NCBI GenBank assembly: GCA_021773015.1
Contig: JAJFKW010000001.1
Location: 1,116,001-1,180,000, forward strand
DNA from: Woeseia sp.
GTDB lineage: Bacteria > Pseudomonadota > Gammaproteobacteria > Steroidobacterales > Woeseiaceae
Direction: 5' to 3'
Length of the DNA: 64,000 nucleotides
Part shown: positions 16,925 through 26,729 of the stretch, in pieces
How positions within the stretch are numbered: the stretch's first letter is position 1
How the letters are laid out: each line of letters starts with the position of its first letter
Notes under the pieces: model-generated
What the model saw: the letters and a program-made list of their open reading frames with translations, nothing else
Told to the model about the DNA's origin: nothing
Database searches by the model: none
Made by a program: the position numbers and the translations under genes

Positions 16925-18208
16925 ATGAAAAAGCTCGCCATCGTAATGACACTCGTGTTGTGCAGTGCGCAATCTCACGCCGAAACATTGATATACGCCG
17001 GCAAACTAATCGATGCTAAATCTGACGGCGCCAGAGCCGACGTTACGCTGCACATTGTTGACGGACAAATATCACAAATTAGTGACGGTTTTGTTGCTGC
17101 CGCCGAAGACGACGCGCTGATCGATTTACGTGATCACACCGTATTGCCGGGTCTCATGGACATGCATACACATCTCACCGGACAGTACTCGAGCGACTCC
17201 CGATTAAAAGGCTTCACGCTCAATGAGGCTGACTACGCATTTGCAGCGGCAAAGTACGCGAAAATTACGTTAGAGTCTGGCTTTACCGTTGTACGGGTAC
17301 CGGGCGATTCTTTTAACGTCACCGTCGCATTGCGCAAAGCCATCGCCAACGGCGATATCGTAGGGCCTAGAATATTCACAGCCGCCAAAAGCCTCGCGTC
17401 GACGGGTGGCCACGCTGATCCCACGAACGGCTGGGCGAGTCATATCATGGGAGACCCAGGACCTGCTGAGGGCGTGGTCAATGGTATGGACGATGCAATA
17501 AAGGCGGTACGGCAGCGTTACAAAGATGGTGCCGACTGGATCAAGATAACCGCAACCGGTGGCGTGCTTAGCGTCGCGAAAAACGGCCAAAACCCGCAGT
17601 TTACGGCCGAAGAATTGTCAGCGATCGTGCAGACGGCCGCGGACTACGGCATGCGGGTCGCAGCCCATGCTCACGGGACTGAAGGAATGAAACGCGCCGT
17701 CATAGCAGGAGTGGCATCGATAGAACACGGCACATACATGGACCGCGAAGTCATGTCGCTCATGAAGAAAAACGGCACGTACTACGTACCTACTATTCTC
17801 GCCGGCAACTGGGTCGCGGAGAAGTCAAAAATTGACGGCTTTTTCCCGGAACTGGTTCGCCCTAAAGCGGCGACGATCGGTCCCGTCCTTCTTAAAACCT
17901 TTTCCGCAGCCTACAAATTCGGCGTGCCAATTGTATTCGGGACCGACTCTGGCGTATCTGCACATGGTGACAACGCACAAGAGTTTTCGCTAATGGTGAA
18001 AGGCGGTATGCCAGAAATGGAAGCAATAAAATCGGCAACCAGTGTCGCCGCGGAATTTCTGGGCATCGGCGACTCGCATGGCAGCATAGAAGTCGGCAAA
18101 CAGGCCGATATCGTTGCGGTGCGCGGTGACCCGCTTGCCGATATAGATTTGTTGCAAGAAGTCCAGTTCGTCATGAAATCAGGCGTCGTTTACAAACATC
18201 GCAAATGA
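16925..18208 (+). CDS. Exported metal-dependent amidohydrolase (imidazolonepropionase/prolidase-like)
   Basis: A 427-residue amidohydrolase with a signal peptide (about 1-19, ending SHA). Metal-site motifs are present: MDMHTHLTG (HxH, about residue 80), [10 protein letters not shown] (possible carboxylated Lys), [14 protein letters not shown] and GTDSG (the last Asp). Relatives include exported Xaa-Pro dipeptidases and other hydrolases of peptides or amides. The ATG at 16925 is supported by the signal peptide; a frame to 16886 is not. It lies divergent from the NSS symporter with a 173-base gap. Confidence 0.85.
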   Translation: MKKLAIVMTLVLCSAQSHAETLIYAGKLIDAKSDGARADVTLHIVDGQISQISDGFVAAAEDDALIDLRDHTVLPGLMDMHTHLTGQYSSDSRLKGFTLNEADYAFAAAKYAKITLESGFTVVRVPGDSFNVTVALRKAIANGDIVGPRIFTAAKSLASTGGHADPTNGWASHIMGDPGPAEGVVNGMDDAIKAVRQRYKDGADWIKITATGGVLSVAKNGQNPQFTAEELSAIVQTAADYGMRVAAHAHGTEGMKRAVIAGVASIEHGTYMDREVMSLMKKNGTYYVPTILAGNWVAEKSKIDGFFPELVRPKAATIGPVLLKTFSAAYKFGVPIVFGTDSGVSAHGDNAQEFSLMVKGGMPEMEAIKSATSVAAEFLGIGDSHGSIEVGKQADIVAVRGDPLADIDLLQEVQFVMKSGVVYKHRK

Positions 18209-18383
18209 GCCAATGCACCGCCCCAGATCGACGCAAGGTCATCGCTAAATAACAACAATAGTGTGACTTGCATCACCGTTCGCTTGTTAGGTGGCAAAAT
18301 ATGTGAGCAGCGACGTCGTCGGCTAGCGGCACAACCCGTATCGTTTTGCGGCTGCGATATCACGACCTACGTGGTAGGAAAAA

Positions 18384-19814
18384 TTGACGAAATCTGCCAT
18401 CAACTACCTACAATTGCTGCTGGGCTTCAGCGTGACCGGCCTGCTATCTCTTTCCGTATCGTCAGACGCTCACGCTTACGAAATGGAAATGGGTTCTGTG
18501 TCACTGAACGATACGTTCACAACACCTTTATGGACCACGGTAACATTTGCCGAGGCATTTTCTGTGCGGCCAATTGTCGTGACCTTACCTACCGATGAGG
18601 GTAGCGATCCGGCCACTATTCGAATTCGCAATGTAACGACTGCAGGTTTTCAGATACTGCAAGTTGAGCCTAACGCGAATGACGGTCCACACGTCGCAAT
18701 GAATACCGCTTACTTGGCTATCGAACCTGGAAATCATGCGCTACCGGACGGCAGTCGGCTACTCGCAACAACGCAGACGACCAATAGCTTCGTAAACCGT
18801 CTACTATCGAACACCTGGGACACATTAGTGTTCCCCAGCGCTTTCGATGCAACCCCAACCGTGGTTGCCAGCATTCAGTCGACCGCGAACGAATCGCAAA
18901 ACCCACCGAATACGCCTTCTACACCGTTTCTATCTGTTGCGTTGCACAATATTACGAACGCCCAAATGCAAATATCGCTCGAACGACTAGAATCGACTGC
19001 CGGTACGGTAACTGCACTGGAAGAAGTTGGCGTTGTCGCAATCGAGTCTAACGTCAATATTCAGTTTACCGATTCGAATAGTACGTCGGTTACGCTGCAG
19101 TCACTGTTGACACCCAGAAATGTACAAGGTTTTTCAGATGGTTGTTTTAGCAACAATTTTCAATCCAGCTTTCCCACCGCGCCGTTGGTCGTCGCCTCAG
19201 CTAACAGTCGATTTGGCAACAACGGGGGTGTCGCGCGGCGTTGTAGCCTATCGGCCCTCGCCATTGGACTGACGATAGACGAAGAAACCGATAACGACTC
19301 AGAACGTAGCCATACCAGCGAGTCCGCAGGCGCGATAGCCGCATCGAGCGCTTTCCATGTTGCATTCGCCGTCGACTTAGCAATTGTAAAAGATGTTACG
19401 GTCGTTGCCGATCCAATCAACGGCACTGGTAATCCATTCGCAATACCGAACGCCGATATGCAATACGTCATTTCAGTCCATAACTTGGGCACGAACTCGC
19501 CTGACGCCAATAGCCTGGTCATCACTGACGAAATTCCTAGCGAACTGCGTTTATGCGTGTCGGCAACCTGCCTAACTGGAGGCCCAGTTATTTTTGATAG
19601 CAGCGCGTCTCCGGTACCGACTAATGTCACGCTGGGTAGCATTCGATACTCAAACGATGGTGGAAGTACCTTCAACTACATTCCGGCCCCCAATACCGAC
19701 GGCTTCGATAGTGCAGTATCGACCGTGCAAGTCGAATTAAACGGACAGTTTGCAGCCAACGACCCACTCGGCGCTCCGTCATTCGATTTGATTCTCGCCG
19801 CGCGCGTAAATTAA
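18384..19814 (+). CDS. Exported repeat protein with H-type-lectin-like modules and a DUF11-like domain
   Basis: A 476-residue secreted protein. After a signal peptide (about 1-31) come two, perhaps three, related modules of about 90-100 residues; the first two share W-x-T-V/L-x-F-x3-F and P-x-V-V motifs (WTTVTFAEAFSVRPIVV; WDTLVFPSAFDATPTVV), like H-type lectin or agglutinin repeats. Residues about 330-476 look like a DUF11 immunoglobulin-like domain (DMQYVISVHNLGTN, LVITDEIPSELRL). The start is TTG: TAGGAAAAA precedes it with ideal spacing and no suitable ATG exists. No membrane anchor or sorting signal is visible. It is probably an adhesive or surface protein. Monocistronic. Confidence 0.72.
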   Translation: MTKSAINYLQLLLGFSVTGLLSLSVSSDAHAYEMEMGSVSLNDTFTTPLWTTVTFAEAFSVRPIVVTLPTDEGSDPATIRIRNVTTAGFQILQVEPNANDGPHVAMNTAYLAIEPGNHALPDGSRLLATTQTTNSFVNRLLSNTWDTLVFPSAFDATPTVVASIQSTANESQNPPNTPSTPFLSVALHNITNAQMQISLERLESTAGTVTALEEVGVVAIESNVNIQFTDSNSTSVTLQSLLTPRNVQGFSDGCFSNNFQSSFPTAPLVVASANSRFGNNGGVARRCSLSALAIGLTIDEETDNDSERSHTSESAGAIAASSAFHVAFAVDLAIVKDVTVVADPINGTGNPFAIPNADMQYVISVHNLGTNSPDANSLVITDEIPSELRLCVSATCLTGGPVIFDSSASPVPTNVTLGSIRYSNDGGSTFNYIPAPNTDGFDSAVSTVQVELNGQFAANDPLGAPSFDLILAARVN

Positions 19815-19988
19815 CTGTCGCCAAATGGCGTCACTGCGCTAGGAACAAAATCGCTCGCACGCGGTCGCAAAAGCAACATAAGATGATAATTGCCAAATGC
19901 CAGACGAATAACCTATTGTTATTAGCTGCTGCCGCATCATCATCGGCATAATTGGATCAACAGCCGACCAATTGAGTACAATTTGCGT

Positions 19989-21596
19989 ATGGATAAGAAT
20001 ACCAACCGGCGAATGTTCAAGATTACCTTCGCAATGGCAATTTTGACCACTTGCATAGTGGCATGTGGCGGTGGCGGTGGCGATGCGGGCTTTAATCCGC
20101 CGCCGGGCGGAGGCAATACACCTTGGCAAGCGGGCGTCTTCATGCCCGCGAGTACTTTTGCGGCAAGCTGTGCCGCACCTCGCAGCGGAACCAATCCAGC
20201 GACCGGCCAAGCCTTCCCCGACGTTCAAGGTGCTACTGTCGACGAAAACAACTTCTTGCGTTCGTTCAGCGACAATACCTACTTATGGTATTCGGAAATC
20301 GTCGATCAAGATCCAGGTACCTTTAGCGATACATTGGACTACTTCGACGTCTTAAGAACCACGGCAATCACGCCTTCGGGTCAAGACAAAGACAAGTTTC
20401 ATTTCACGTTCGATTCTGAAGAGTGGTTTCAACTATCGCAGTCCGGCGTATCGGCAGGGTATGGCGCGCAATGGGTTTTGCTGACTTCTCTGCCGCCGCG
20501 CGAAGCCGTCGTCGCATACACCGAGCCGAATTCTCCAGCAACAGCACCTGCCGCCAACCTCGCTCGCGGCGCGAGGCTAATTACAATCGATGGTGTAGAC
20601 GTCGCAAACGGCAGCGATGTCGCTACGCTTAACGCGGGGCTATTCCCTGAAAGCATCGGAGAAACACACACATTTGTGGTTCAGGATTTAGGTTCTCCAA
20701 CGACAAGAACGATCTCGCTAACCAGTGCGGCCATCACGTCAGCGCCTGTACAAAATACGCAAGTCATCGACACTGCTACCGGCCGCGTCGGCTACCTTCT
20801 ATTTAACGATCACATAGCAACCGCAGAAGACGGATTGATAGACGCCGTCAACCAGCTCAATAGCGGTCAAGGAATTGTCGACCTTGTATTGGACATTCGT
20901 TATAACGGTGGCGGCTTTCTCGCTATCGCCGCGCAAATGGCATACATGATCGCCGGCGACACGCAGGCCGCGGGGCGCGATTTCGAAACGCTTCAATTTA
21001 ACGATAAGCACCCGGTAACCAATCCAATAACCGGACAAGCGATTACACCTACACCGTTCTACGACGAAACGCTCGGGTTCGGTAATCGGCCTGCCGGCCA
21101 GGCACTACCGACGCTAAATTTGTCTCGATTGTTCGTCCTGACTGGCGCAGGTACCTGTTCTGCCAGTGAAGCAATCATGAACGGACTGCGCGGAATCGAC
21201 GTTGAGGTGATTCAAATTGGCTCAACCACGTGCGGCAAGCCTTATGGTTTTTTCCCGCAGGACAATTGTGGAACCACATTCTTCACGATTCAATTTCGAG
21301 GCGTAAATTCGAGAGATTTCGGCGACTATACCGACGGCTTTTCACCGCAAAATACGCAATCGAATATTGGCGTCAGTGTTCCCGGATGTGCTGTCGCGGA
21401 CGACTTCAACGCTGCGCTTGGCAGCATCACTGAAGATCGACTGGCAGCCGCTCTGGCGTATCGGGAAAATCCGAATTGCCCCGTGGTCGCAAATACAAGC
21501 ATAGGCAACGCTAATGCCGCGGCAGAGCGCTCTCGACAAACGGCGTTGAGCGTTCCGAAATCCCCATGGCATACCAACAGAATTTACCAGGATTAA
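19989..21596 (+). CDS. S41-family (C-terminal processing) serine protease, lipoprotein
   Basis: A 535-residue lipoprotein: a CIVAC lipobox is followed by a glycine-rich linker. The middle carries a PDZ-like region (GARLITIDGVDVANG) and the S41 fold (GRVGYLLFNDHIA, LVLDIRYNGGGF). GTCSASEAI (Ser391/Ser393) and TTCGKPYG (Lys417) match the Ser-Lys catalytic dyad of Tsp/Ctp-like peptidases. Several extra Cys pairs (TCSAS, TTCGK, DNCGTT, GCAV, NCPV) suggest disulfides. ATG at 19989 is chosen over TTG at 19983; neither has a good ribosome site. The next gene starts four bases downstream, so the pair is an operon. Confidence 0.83.
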   Translation: MDKNTNRRMFKITFAMAILTTCIVACGGGGGDAGFNPPPGGGNTPWQAGVFMPASTFAASCAAPRSGTNPATGQAFPDVQGATVDENNFLRSFSDNTYLWYSEIVDQDPGTFSDTLDYFDVLRTTAITPSGQDKDKFHFTFDSEEWFQLSQSGVSAGYGAQWVLLTSLPPREAVVAYTEPNSPATAPAANLARGARLITIDGVDVANGSDVATLNAGLFPESIGETHTFVVQDLGSPTTRTISLTSAAITSAPVQNTQVIDTATGRVGYLLFNDHIATAEDGLIDAVNQLNSGQGIVDLVLDIRYNGGGFLAIAAQMAYMIAGDTQAAGRDFETLQFNDKHPVTNPITGQAITPTPFYDETLGFGNRPAGQALPTLNLSRLFVLTGAGTCSASEAIMNGLRGIDVEVIQIGSTTCGKPYGFFPQDNCGTTFFTIQFRGVNSRDFGDYTDGFSPQNTQSNIGVSVPGCAVADDFNAALGSITEDRLAAALAYRENPNCPVVANTSIGNANAAAERSRQTALSVPKSPWHTNRIYQD

Positions 21597-21600
21597 AATA

Positions 21601-21996
21601 ATGCACGCAGTCAACTGGGTGCTTGTCGGCTGCGGCATGTGGTCACTCGCAGGGTGCCAGTCTGCACCCGCAGCACCCGAGGTAACGGCCGCCGAGGTAA
21701 CGGCCGTATTGTCTGAACCGTCCACGCAAGCACGCGCAATCATACAAAAAACAATCAACGGCGCTTTGTCCCGCGATGTCCTGCTTGCGGATGATGCTTT
21801 AATCAACAGCAGTCTACTGATTATTGAGCAAAAGCCACGACAGAGCATCGGCGCACCACCCGCTCAAGGTCGCAACATGGATTTGCCGATCATGTTTCGC
21901 TTGGTGACTAACGGAAGTTCGTGCAGCCTAATGTCGTTGAGCGACGAAAAACGCTATCCGCTAGCCGGCGTTAAGTGCACGGTCGAAAATCGCTAG
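21601..21996 (+). CDS. Small hypothetical lipoprotein
   Basis: A 131-residue protein with a lipobox LAGC and an Ala/Pro/Glu-rich linker that includes a short direct repeat (EVTAAEVTAV). Its C-terminal half has two Cys (SCSLMSL, VKCTV) that may form a disulfide. No family is recognised. It starts four bases after the S41 protease stop, so a role as partner, inhibitor or substrate of that protease is possible but only inferred from position. Confidence 0.62.
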   Translation: MHAVNWVLVGCGMWSLAGCQSAPAAPEVTAAEVTAVLSEPSTQARAIIQKTINGALSRDVLLADDALINSSLLIIEQKPRQSIGAPPAQGRNMDLPIMFRLVTNGSSCSLMSLSDEKRYPLAGVKCTVENR

Positions 21997-22193
21997 CGAC
22001 TTTGCCCCTGTAACGGCTCGCTAGGCCAACGTTCTGAACTTCAGTGGTCCGTCATCGCGCAGCAATTTAATTGCCATTTGTCATTGCGAACGGATCATGC
22101 ACATAGACCACACAGTGACCCTCTTTTCAGTGCTTTGACGTATCCATGTTATGGTCCGACCGTACAATAATTAAAACAACATGGGGATAACGA

Positions 22194-22646
22194 ATGAAAA
22201 TGCGGCAATTTCTCGCACTACTCACTTGCATTGGCTTGTCTGGATCAGCATTCGCCGACCTGGAGCCATACAAAGACTATGACGTCAGCGATGCAGTCTG
22301 GTCAGTAACGACCGTGAGGGTCCATCCGAACATGGACGACGTTTATCTGGAAGGATTGACGAACACATGGATCGCTGGAAACAAGATAGCCGAAAAACTC
22401 GGTCAAATTGAATCCTGGTCAATTTTTCGCAGCGATTTACCGCAAAGCGGAGAATTCAATCTCTTGCTGATTGTCAAATTCGCGAATACCGCGGACCTAG
22501 CACCAAACAAGGAAAAATATGACGCGTTTATGAAGGAATTCGGCGAAGAACAGAGTAAGGCAAGTAATGAAACAGCGCAGCGGGACTACCCTGGAATGCG
22601 TGATTTGACCGGTCAATATCTAATGCGGGAAATAACCATTAAATAG
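22194..22646 (+). CDS. Exported small protein of unknown function
   Basis: A 150-residue protein with a clear signal peptide (about 1-21, ending AFA). The mature part has alternating strands and helices (VWSVTTVRVHPNMDD..., SWSIFRSDLPQSGEFNLLLIVKFANTADL) reminiscent of a dimeric alpha-beta barrel, but I do not recognise a family. GGGG lies about eight bases before the ATG at 22194; a second ATG two codons later is possible. It stands alone and is followed by a strong hairpin. Confidence 0.65.
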   Translation: MKMRQFLALLTCIGLSGSAFADLEPYKDYDVSDAVWSVTTVRVHPNMDDVYLEGLTNTWIAGNKIAEKLGQIESWSIFRSDLPQSGEFNLLLIVKFANTADLAPNKEKYDAFMKEFGEEQSKASNETAQRDYPGMRDLTGQYLMREITIK

Positions 22647-22661
22647 ATTCGGATTGTGTGG

Positions 22662-22690
22662 GTCACCGCCATGGCGAGGATGGCGGTGAC
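22662..22690 (+). terminator. Perfect 11-bp hairpin after the exported protein gene
   Basis: GTCACCGCCAT and ATGGCGGTGAC form a perfect 11-bp stem with a 7-base loop, 15 bases after the stop of the gene at 22194-22646. There is no T-run, so it may be a Rho-dependent 3' end stabiliser rather than a classic terminator. Confidence 0.55.
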
Positions 22691-22797
22691 TCGTACGTAG
22701 TTACAAATCTCACCAAATAAAGATTTGCTACATGCAATTGATCCAACAGATATACGAATTAAGATATCAATAATTCAGACATCAATGGTGAAGAATT

Positions 22798-23802
22798 CTA
22801 ACCGTCCAGGTTAAGTTGGTCGCGATAAGCGAAAAGTGCAGCCGACCCACCGGTATGCACGAATACGATATTTTTTGCATCGGCGAAAAAGCCTTTTTGC
22901 ACCAAATCAAACATCCCTGCCAAGCCTTTTCCGCTGTAGACCGGATCGGCAAGAATGCCCTCGAGGCGCGCCAGCCCTAGTACGGCATCGTTCATAGCAT
23001 CCGTCCGTACGCCGTAACCGTCGCCAACGTAGTCGCAATTGGCGACGACATCATCGCGCTTGATTATTCCCGACGCACCGATGTAGTCAGCGGTGTCGCA
23101 CGCAAGATCGTAGACACGTTGTTCCTGCATGGGTCGATCGACAGCAACGCCAATGCCAAGTAACGGAATCTTGGCATGAATCGCCTTTAATCCAACCAGT
23201 AGTCCCGCTTGCGTGCCGGCACTACCAGTCGCATGTACGATATGATCAAGCACAAGGCCCGCGTCGTTGGCCTGCGACACCAACTCGTATGCGCAGTTTA
23301 CGTATCCCAACGCGCCAACGGTATTCGAAGCACCGCCGGGAATAATATACGGGCGCCCGCCATTTGCGCGCACATCGTCCGCAATAGATTCCATGGCAGA
23401 CGAAAAATCCGTGCCTTTGTCATACTCGCGAATATTCGCGCCGTATATTCGATCCAAAAATACGTTTCCCGATGTCTTATAGTCACTACTGGCGTCAGCA
23501 ATTCTGTTTTCAAACAATAGTTCGCACTTCATTCCCAGTTTGCAAGCGGCAGCCGCGGTCTGCCGGACATGATTCGATTGCACGGCACCCACCGAAATAA
23601 TCGTGTCCGCGCTGAGGCTCTGCGCCTCACCCATCGCGAACTCCAGTTTTCTCGTCTTGTTACCGCCAGTAGCCAGGCCGGTGCAGTCATCTCGCTTTAT
23701 ATATATATTTGGGCCGCCTAACGATTCGGTTAATCGTGGCAAGAATTCTAGCGGTGTCGGCAAGTGAGCCAGTCGACTCCTAGGGAAGCGTGAAAGATGC
23801 AT
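22798..23802 (-). CDS. PLP-dependent lyase, D-cysteine desulfhydrase / L-cysteate sulfo-lyase type
   Basis: A 334-residue fold-type II PLP enzyme of the ACC deaminase / D-cysteine desulfhydrase family. Lys49 in GGNKTRKLEF is the Schiff-base lysine; GAVQSNHVRQTAAAA and HATGSAGTQAGL bind substrate and PLP phosphate. The N terminus (MHLSRFPR...HLPTPLEFLPRL) strongly recalls CuyA, L-cysteate sulfo-lyase of marine bacteria, and DcyD. It should eliminate sulfite, sulfide or ammonia from a 3-substituted D- or L-alanine, giving pyruvate. It is the last gene of a five-gene operon, 15 bases after the racemase. Confidence 0.85.
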   Translation of the reverse strand: MHLSRFPRSRLAHLPTPLEFLPRLTESLGGPNIYIKRDDCTGLATGGNKTRKLEFAMGEAQSLSADTIISVGAVQSNHVRQTAAAACKLGMKCELLFENRIADASSDYKTSGNVFLDRIYGANIREYDKGTDFSSAMESIADDVRANGGRPYIIPGGASNTVGALGYVNCAYELVSQANDAGLVLDHIVHATGSAGTQAGLLVGLKAIHAKIPLLGIGVAVDRPMQEQRVYDLACDTADYIGASGIIKRDDVVANCDYVGDGYGVRTDAMNDAVLGLARLEGILADPVYSGKGLAGMFDLVQKGFFADAKNIVFVHTGGSAALFAYRDQLNLDG

Positions 23803-23817
23803 TGAATTTTCCTTTTC

Positions 23818-24543
23818 TCATTTGTTCGGCAACGGGCTGTCGCCGCCGCAGATATCCGCCGTACGTTGTGCCAATACGTCCGTCGACGATACAAACGGAA
23901 CGCTAATATCACCTTCACCTATTACAAGGGGCACTTCAGTACAGCCGGCAACGATGACATCCGCACCCTGTGAAACGAGTATTTCCGCCAGGCCGCGCAT
24001 TCTCTCGGTATATTCTGAATAGTCATTGCACCGCTTGATCTCGAACACCGCCTCCATAAAGTCCGCCTGTTTGGATGCTGGCAACAGCTGTAGGGTCAGA
24101 CCGGTTTCGCCAATCGCCTTTTGATACATACCAGCTTGTAGACAATTGTCGATCGCCATTAGACCGACACTCGACCGATCAGGAAACATCTGCCGCACAG
24201 CCGCTATTGTTTCGTCGACGATGTGCAAGAACGGAATATTGCTGCGCTTGATGGCGGTATGCAAAAAGTCGTGCGCCGTATTACACGGTACCACTAGAAA
24301 GTCCGCGCCCGCTGTCTGCAGACGCTCGGCCATTTCGGCCAAAACATGCTCCACAGACTGTCTGTCGTCGTCGTTGGCAACTCGGCGATCTGGCACCTTC
24401 GGATTGTGATCCACGAGCATTCGAATATGCTCCTGATCCCGCTCTGCCGGGGTTAGGGCAACGACTTTGCTCATGAAATCGATACTTGCCCCGGGGCCCA
24501 TTCCGCCGAGCACGCCTACGGTTTTGTTTGCCTGCGTTGTCAT
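23818..24543 (-). CDS. Aspartate/glutamate racemase family protein
   Basis: A 241-residue cofactor-independent racemase-family protein. GVLGGMGPGAS opens the fold; VPCNTAHDF and AGCTEVPL carry the two catalytic Cys that act as opposite-face acid/base. It would interconvert D- and L-aspartate or a similar acidic amino acid. Its ATG overlaps the TGA of the upstream BKACE gene (ATGA), which fixes the start at 24543; the frame itself opens 59 codons earlier. Context with a PLP lyase suggests supply of the right enantiomer. Confidence 0.85.
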   Translation of the reverse strand: MTTQANKTVGVLGGMGPGASIDFMSKVVALTPAERDQEHIRMLVDHNPKVPDRRVANDDDRQSVEHVLAEMAERLQTAGADFLVVPCNTAHDFLHTAIKRSNIPFLHIVDETIAAVRQMFPDRSSVGLMAIDNCLQAGMYQKAIGETGLTLQLLPASKQADFMEAVFEIKRCNDYSEYTERMRGLAEILVSQGADVIVAGCTEVPLVIGEGDISVPFVSSTDVLAQRTADICGGDSPLPNK

Positions 24544-25397
24544 TGGTCTAACCATAATTCGCGAACGTCCTGCGCCGTAGCCATTGCACGCGACGAAACC
24601 GCTCGCGAATCGTGGAACTGCGATATCAGCATCGCGTTGTCGTCTGCTCGAGAACCGTCTTGCAGTTGTATATTGTTTTCGAATCCTATACGTACATGCC
24701 CAAAGGCTGCATCTGCGCAATGCGCTACCGCGTTTTCATGTGGCCCAAAACAACAAACTGACCATGGAAATGCTGAACAATCAGTGGCCGCCAACATTGC
24801 ATCCAGATCGCCGACGGTTCCGTCAACATTATTCGAATACTGACCTAATACAAGCATACAGAATGGTCGCTCCTCGCCAAACAAACCATCTTTTCGAAGT
24901 TTGTCGAACCTCTGCAGCTCTTGTGGCGAATAGACAATATACTGTGGCCAAATTCGCTCGCGCACGAGCCAGGCAAAAAACTTTGACGCATCTTTTTCAC
25001 TTTTCTCGTCAGGACACAGTTCTTTGAGTGCCAGCGAAACCGCTCGCGGGCGCAACTCCCGCACAATCGCCATCTGCTCTGCAGCGTCATATTGACCAAC
25101 AGATTCAGTGGTAACTTGAATAATCAGATCATTGCCGACTGCGGTCTCAATAGCTGCAATCGCCGCGGCGTAGCGTTCATAGTCCAACGTATGCCTGCCG
25201 TTTTTATCGCGGACGTGTAGATGCAAAACCGCAACAGACAGCTCGCGCAACTCCAGTGCACAAGCAGCTAGCTCATCGGGCGTAATTGGAATTGAGCGGT
25301 GCTCGGTCTGCGTACGACGTGCGCCATTAGGCGCAGACATAATGACGATCTTTTCGCTCGCGAACTGTTGATGCGGTAATTGAAGTGATTCATTCAA
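24540..25397 (-). CDS. BKACE-family beta-keto acid cleavage enzyme
   Basis: A 285-residue TIM-barrel enzyme of the 3-keto-5-aminohexanoate cleavage (BKACE, DUF849) family. APNGARRTQTEH opens the barrel, HLHVRD (His59, His61) holds the metal, and GHVRIGFENN supplies the conserved Glu near the C-terminal end. These enzymes condense a beta-keto acid with acetyl-CoA and split it to acetoacetate and a new acyl-CoA. It overlaps the aminotransferase by eight bases and the racemase by four. The aminotransferase could make its keto acid. Confidence 0.87.
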   Translation of the reverse strand: MNESLQLPHQQFASEKIVIMSAPNGARRTQTEHRSIPITPDELAACALELRELSVAVLHLHVRDKNGRHTLDYERYAAAIAAIETAVGNDLIIQVTTESVGQYDAAEQMAIVRELRPRAVSLALKELCPDEKSEKDASKFFAWLVRERIWPQYIVYSPQELQRFDKLRKDGLFGEERPFCMLVLGQYSNNVDGTVGDLDAMLAATDCSAFPWSVCCFGPHENAVAHCADAAFGHVRIGFENNIQLQDGSRADDNAMLISQFHDSRAVSSRAMATAQDVRELWLDQ

Positions 25398-26718
25398 ATG
25401 TGAGTGCCTCTACCACCCGCCGAAATCTCTCCACAAGCTCAGTTACGTGTTGCTCCTCGAAAACGAAAGGCGGAGCGAACAATACGTGACAGCCATTTTC
25501 TCCATCAGCGGTGCCGCCACCCGGATAACAAATCAAGCCGTTCTCCATCGCCAGATTTTTTATGTGACCGGGCAATCGCAAACTGGCGGTCGGCGGCTCT
25601 TTGGTCGCCTTATCCAGCACGAACTCCAAAGCTACAAATAGGCCGCGGCCGCGAATATCACCTACGTGGGGATGCTCATTAAACGCATCATGTAAACTGG
25701 CAATCAATTGTCGCCCGCGCTCTACAACATTCTGCAGCAACCTTCGATTATCTATTTCTGCTTGTACGGCAAGCCCGGCCGCACAAGCGGTCGCATGTCC
25801 TACATAAGTGTGACCGTGAGAAAATTCGCCGTGTTTAGTGACGATTTGGTCGTGAACGAAACGACGGCAAACCGCTGCGGCCAATGGTAAGTAGCCACCG
25901 CCCAGCCCTTTTGCAAGCGTTACGATGTCGGGCGTAATGTTTTCCTGTTCGAATGCGAAGAAAGTCCCGGTCCGACCACTCCCGCACATCACCTCGTCTA
26001 GGATCAACAACACATCATGGCGGTTACAGATTTCGCGAATTCGTGAGAAATACTCTGGTTCGGCGGCGACTGCGCCTAGAGTCGCACCCGATACCGTCTC
26101 TGCAACAAATGCAGCGACGTTATCAGCACCCGACTCCAGTATTTGCCGTTCCAAGTCGTTTGCACAACGCGCGGCATATTCAGCTGCCGATTCGCCATCA
26201 GCCTGGAATCGATACGCATAACAAGGTTCGATTTTTGGCCACTCCATAAGTATCGGCCTATAAACTTCTCGACGACCTGGAAAACCCGACAGTGACAATG
26301 TTCCCAGCGTATTGCCGTGATAGCTTTGATGACGGCTGATAAAAATTGATTTTTCAGGGCGGCCTTTTGCCACCCAATACTGCCGCGCCAGCTTTAACGC
26401 GGCTTCATTGGCCTCCGAGCCGCCACTCAGGAAATACACCTTCGCATCAACCTCCGGAAACCGCGTCGCCAACGCACTGGCCAAGGCTTCCTGCGGCTCA
26501 TTGGTGAAGAACGCTGTGTGCGCGAAGGCCATCTCGTCAATTTGACGCTGAACACGATCGATAACGACACGATTGCCGTGCCCCAATGTCGATACAGCCG
26601 CGCCACCACTGCCGTCGAGATACTGTTTGCCTGCTGCGTCATAGAGATACACGCCCTGCGCACGCACGGCTTTCGGGTAGTCGTGTCTCGGGCTTCGGTA
26701 AAAAACGCTGCCAGTCAT
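25390..26718 (-). CDS. Class III PLP aminotransferase
   Basis: A 442-residue class III (omega-type) aminotransferase. LILDEVMCGSGRTG (Asp241 to the PLP pyridine nitrogen) and TLAKGLGGGYLPL (Lys270 Schiff base) are intact, as is SGGSEANEAALKLARQYW. Members act on beta-alanine, beta-aminoisobutyrate, GABA, taurine and other amines. Paired with BKACE, a beta-amino acid to beta-keto acid step is the simplest reading. It starts 11 bases after the reductase gene. Confidence 0.88.
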   Translation of the reverse strand: MTGSVFYRSPRHDYPKAVRAQGVYLYDAAGKQYLDGSGGAAVSTLGHGNRVVIDRVQRQIDEMAFAHTAFFTNEPQEALASALATRFPEVDAKVYFLSGGSEANEAALKLARQYWVAKGRPEKSIFISRHQSYHGNTLGTLSLSGFPGRREVYRPILMEWPKIEPCYAYRFQADGESAAEYAARCANDLERQILESGADNVAAFVAETVSGATLGAVAAEPEYFSRIREICNRHDVLLILDEVMCGSGRTGTFFAFEQENITPDIVTLAKGLGGGYLPLAAAVCRRFVHDQIVTKHGEFSHGHTYVGHATACAAGLAVQAEIDNRRLLQNVVERGRQLIASLHDAFNEHPHVGDIRGRGLFVALEFVLDKATKEPPTASLRLPGHIKNLAMENGLICYPGGGTADGENGCHVLFAPPFVFEEQHVTELVERFRRVVEALTFE

Positions 26719-26729
26719 CTATGCCACCG

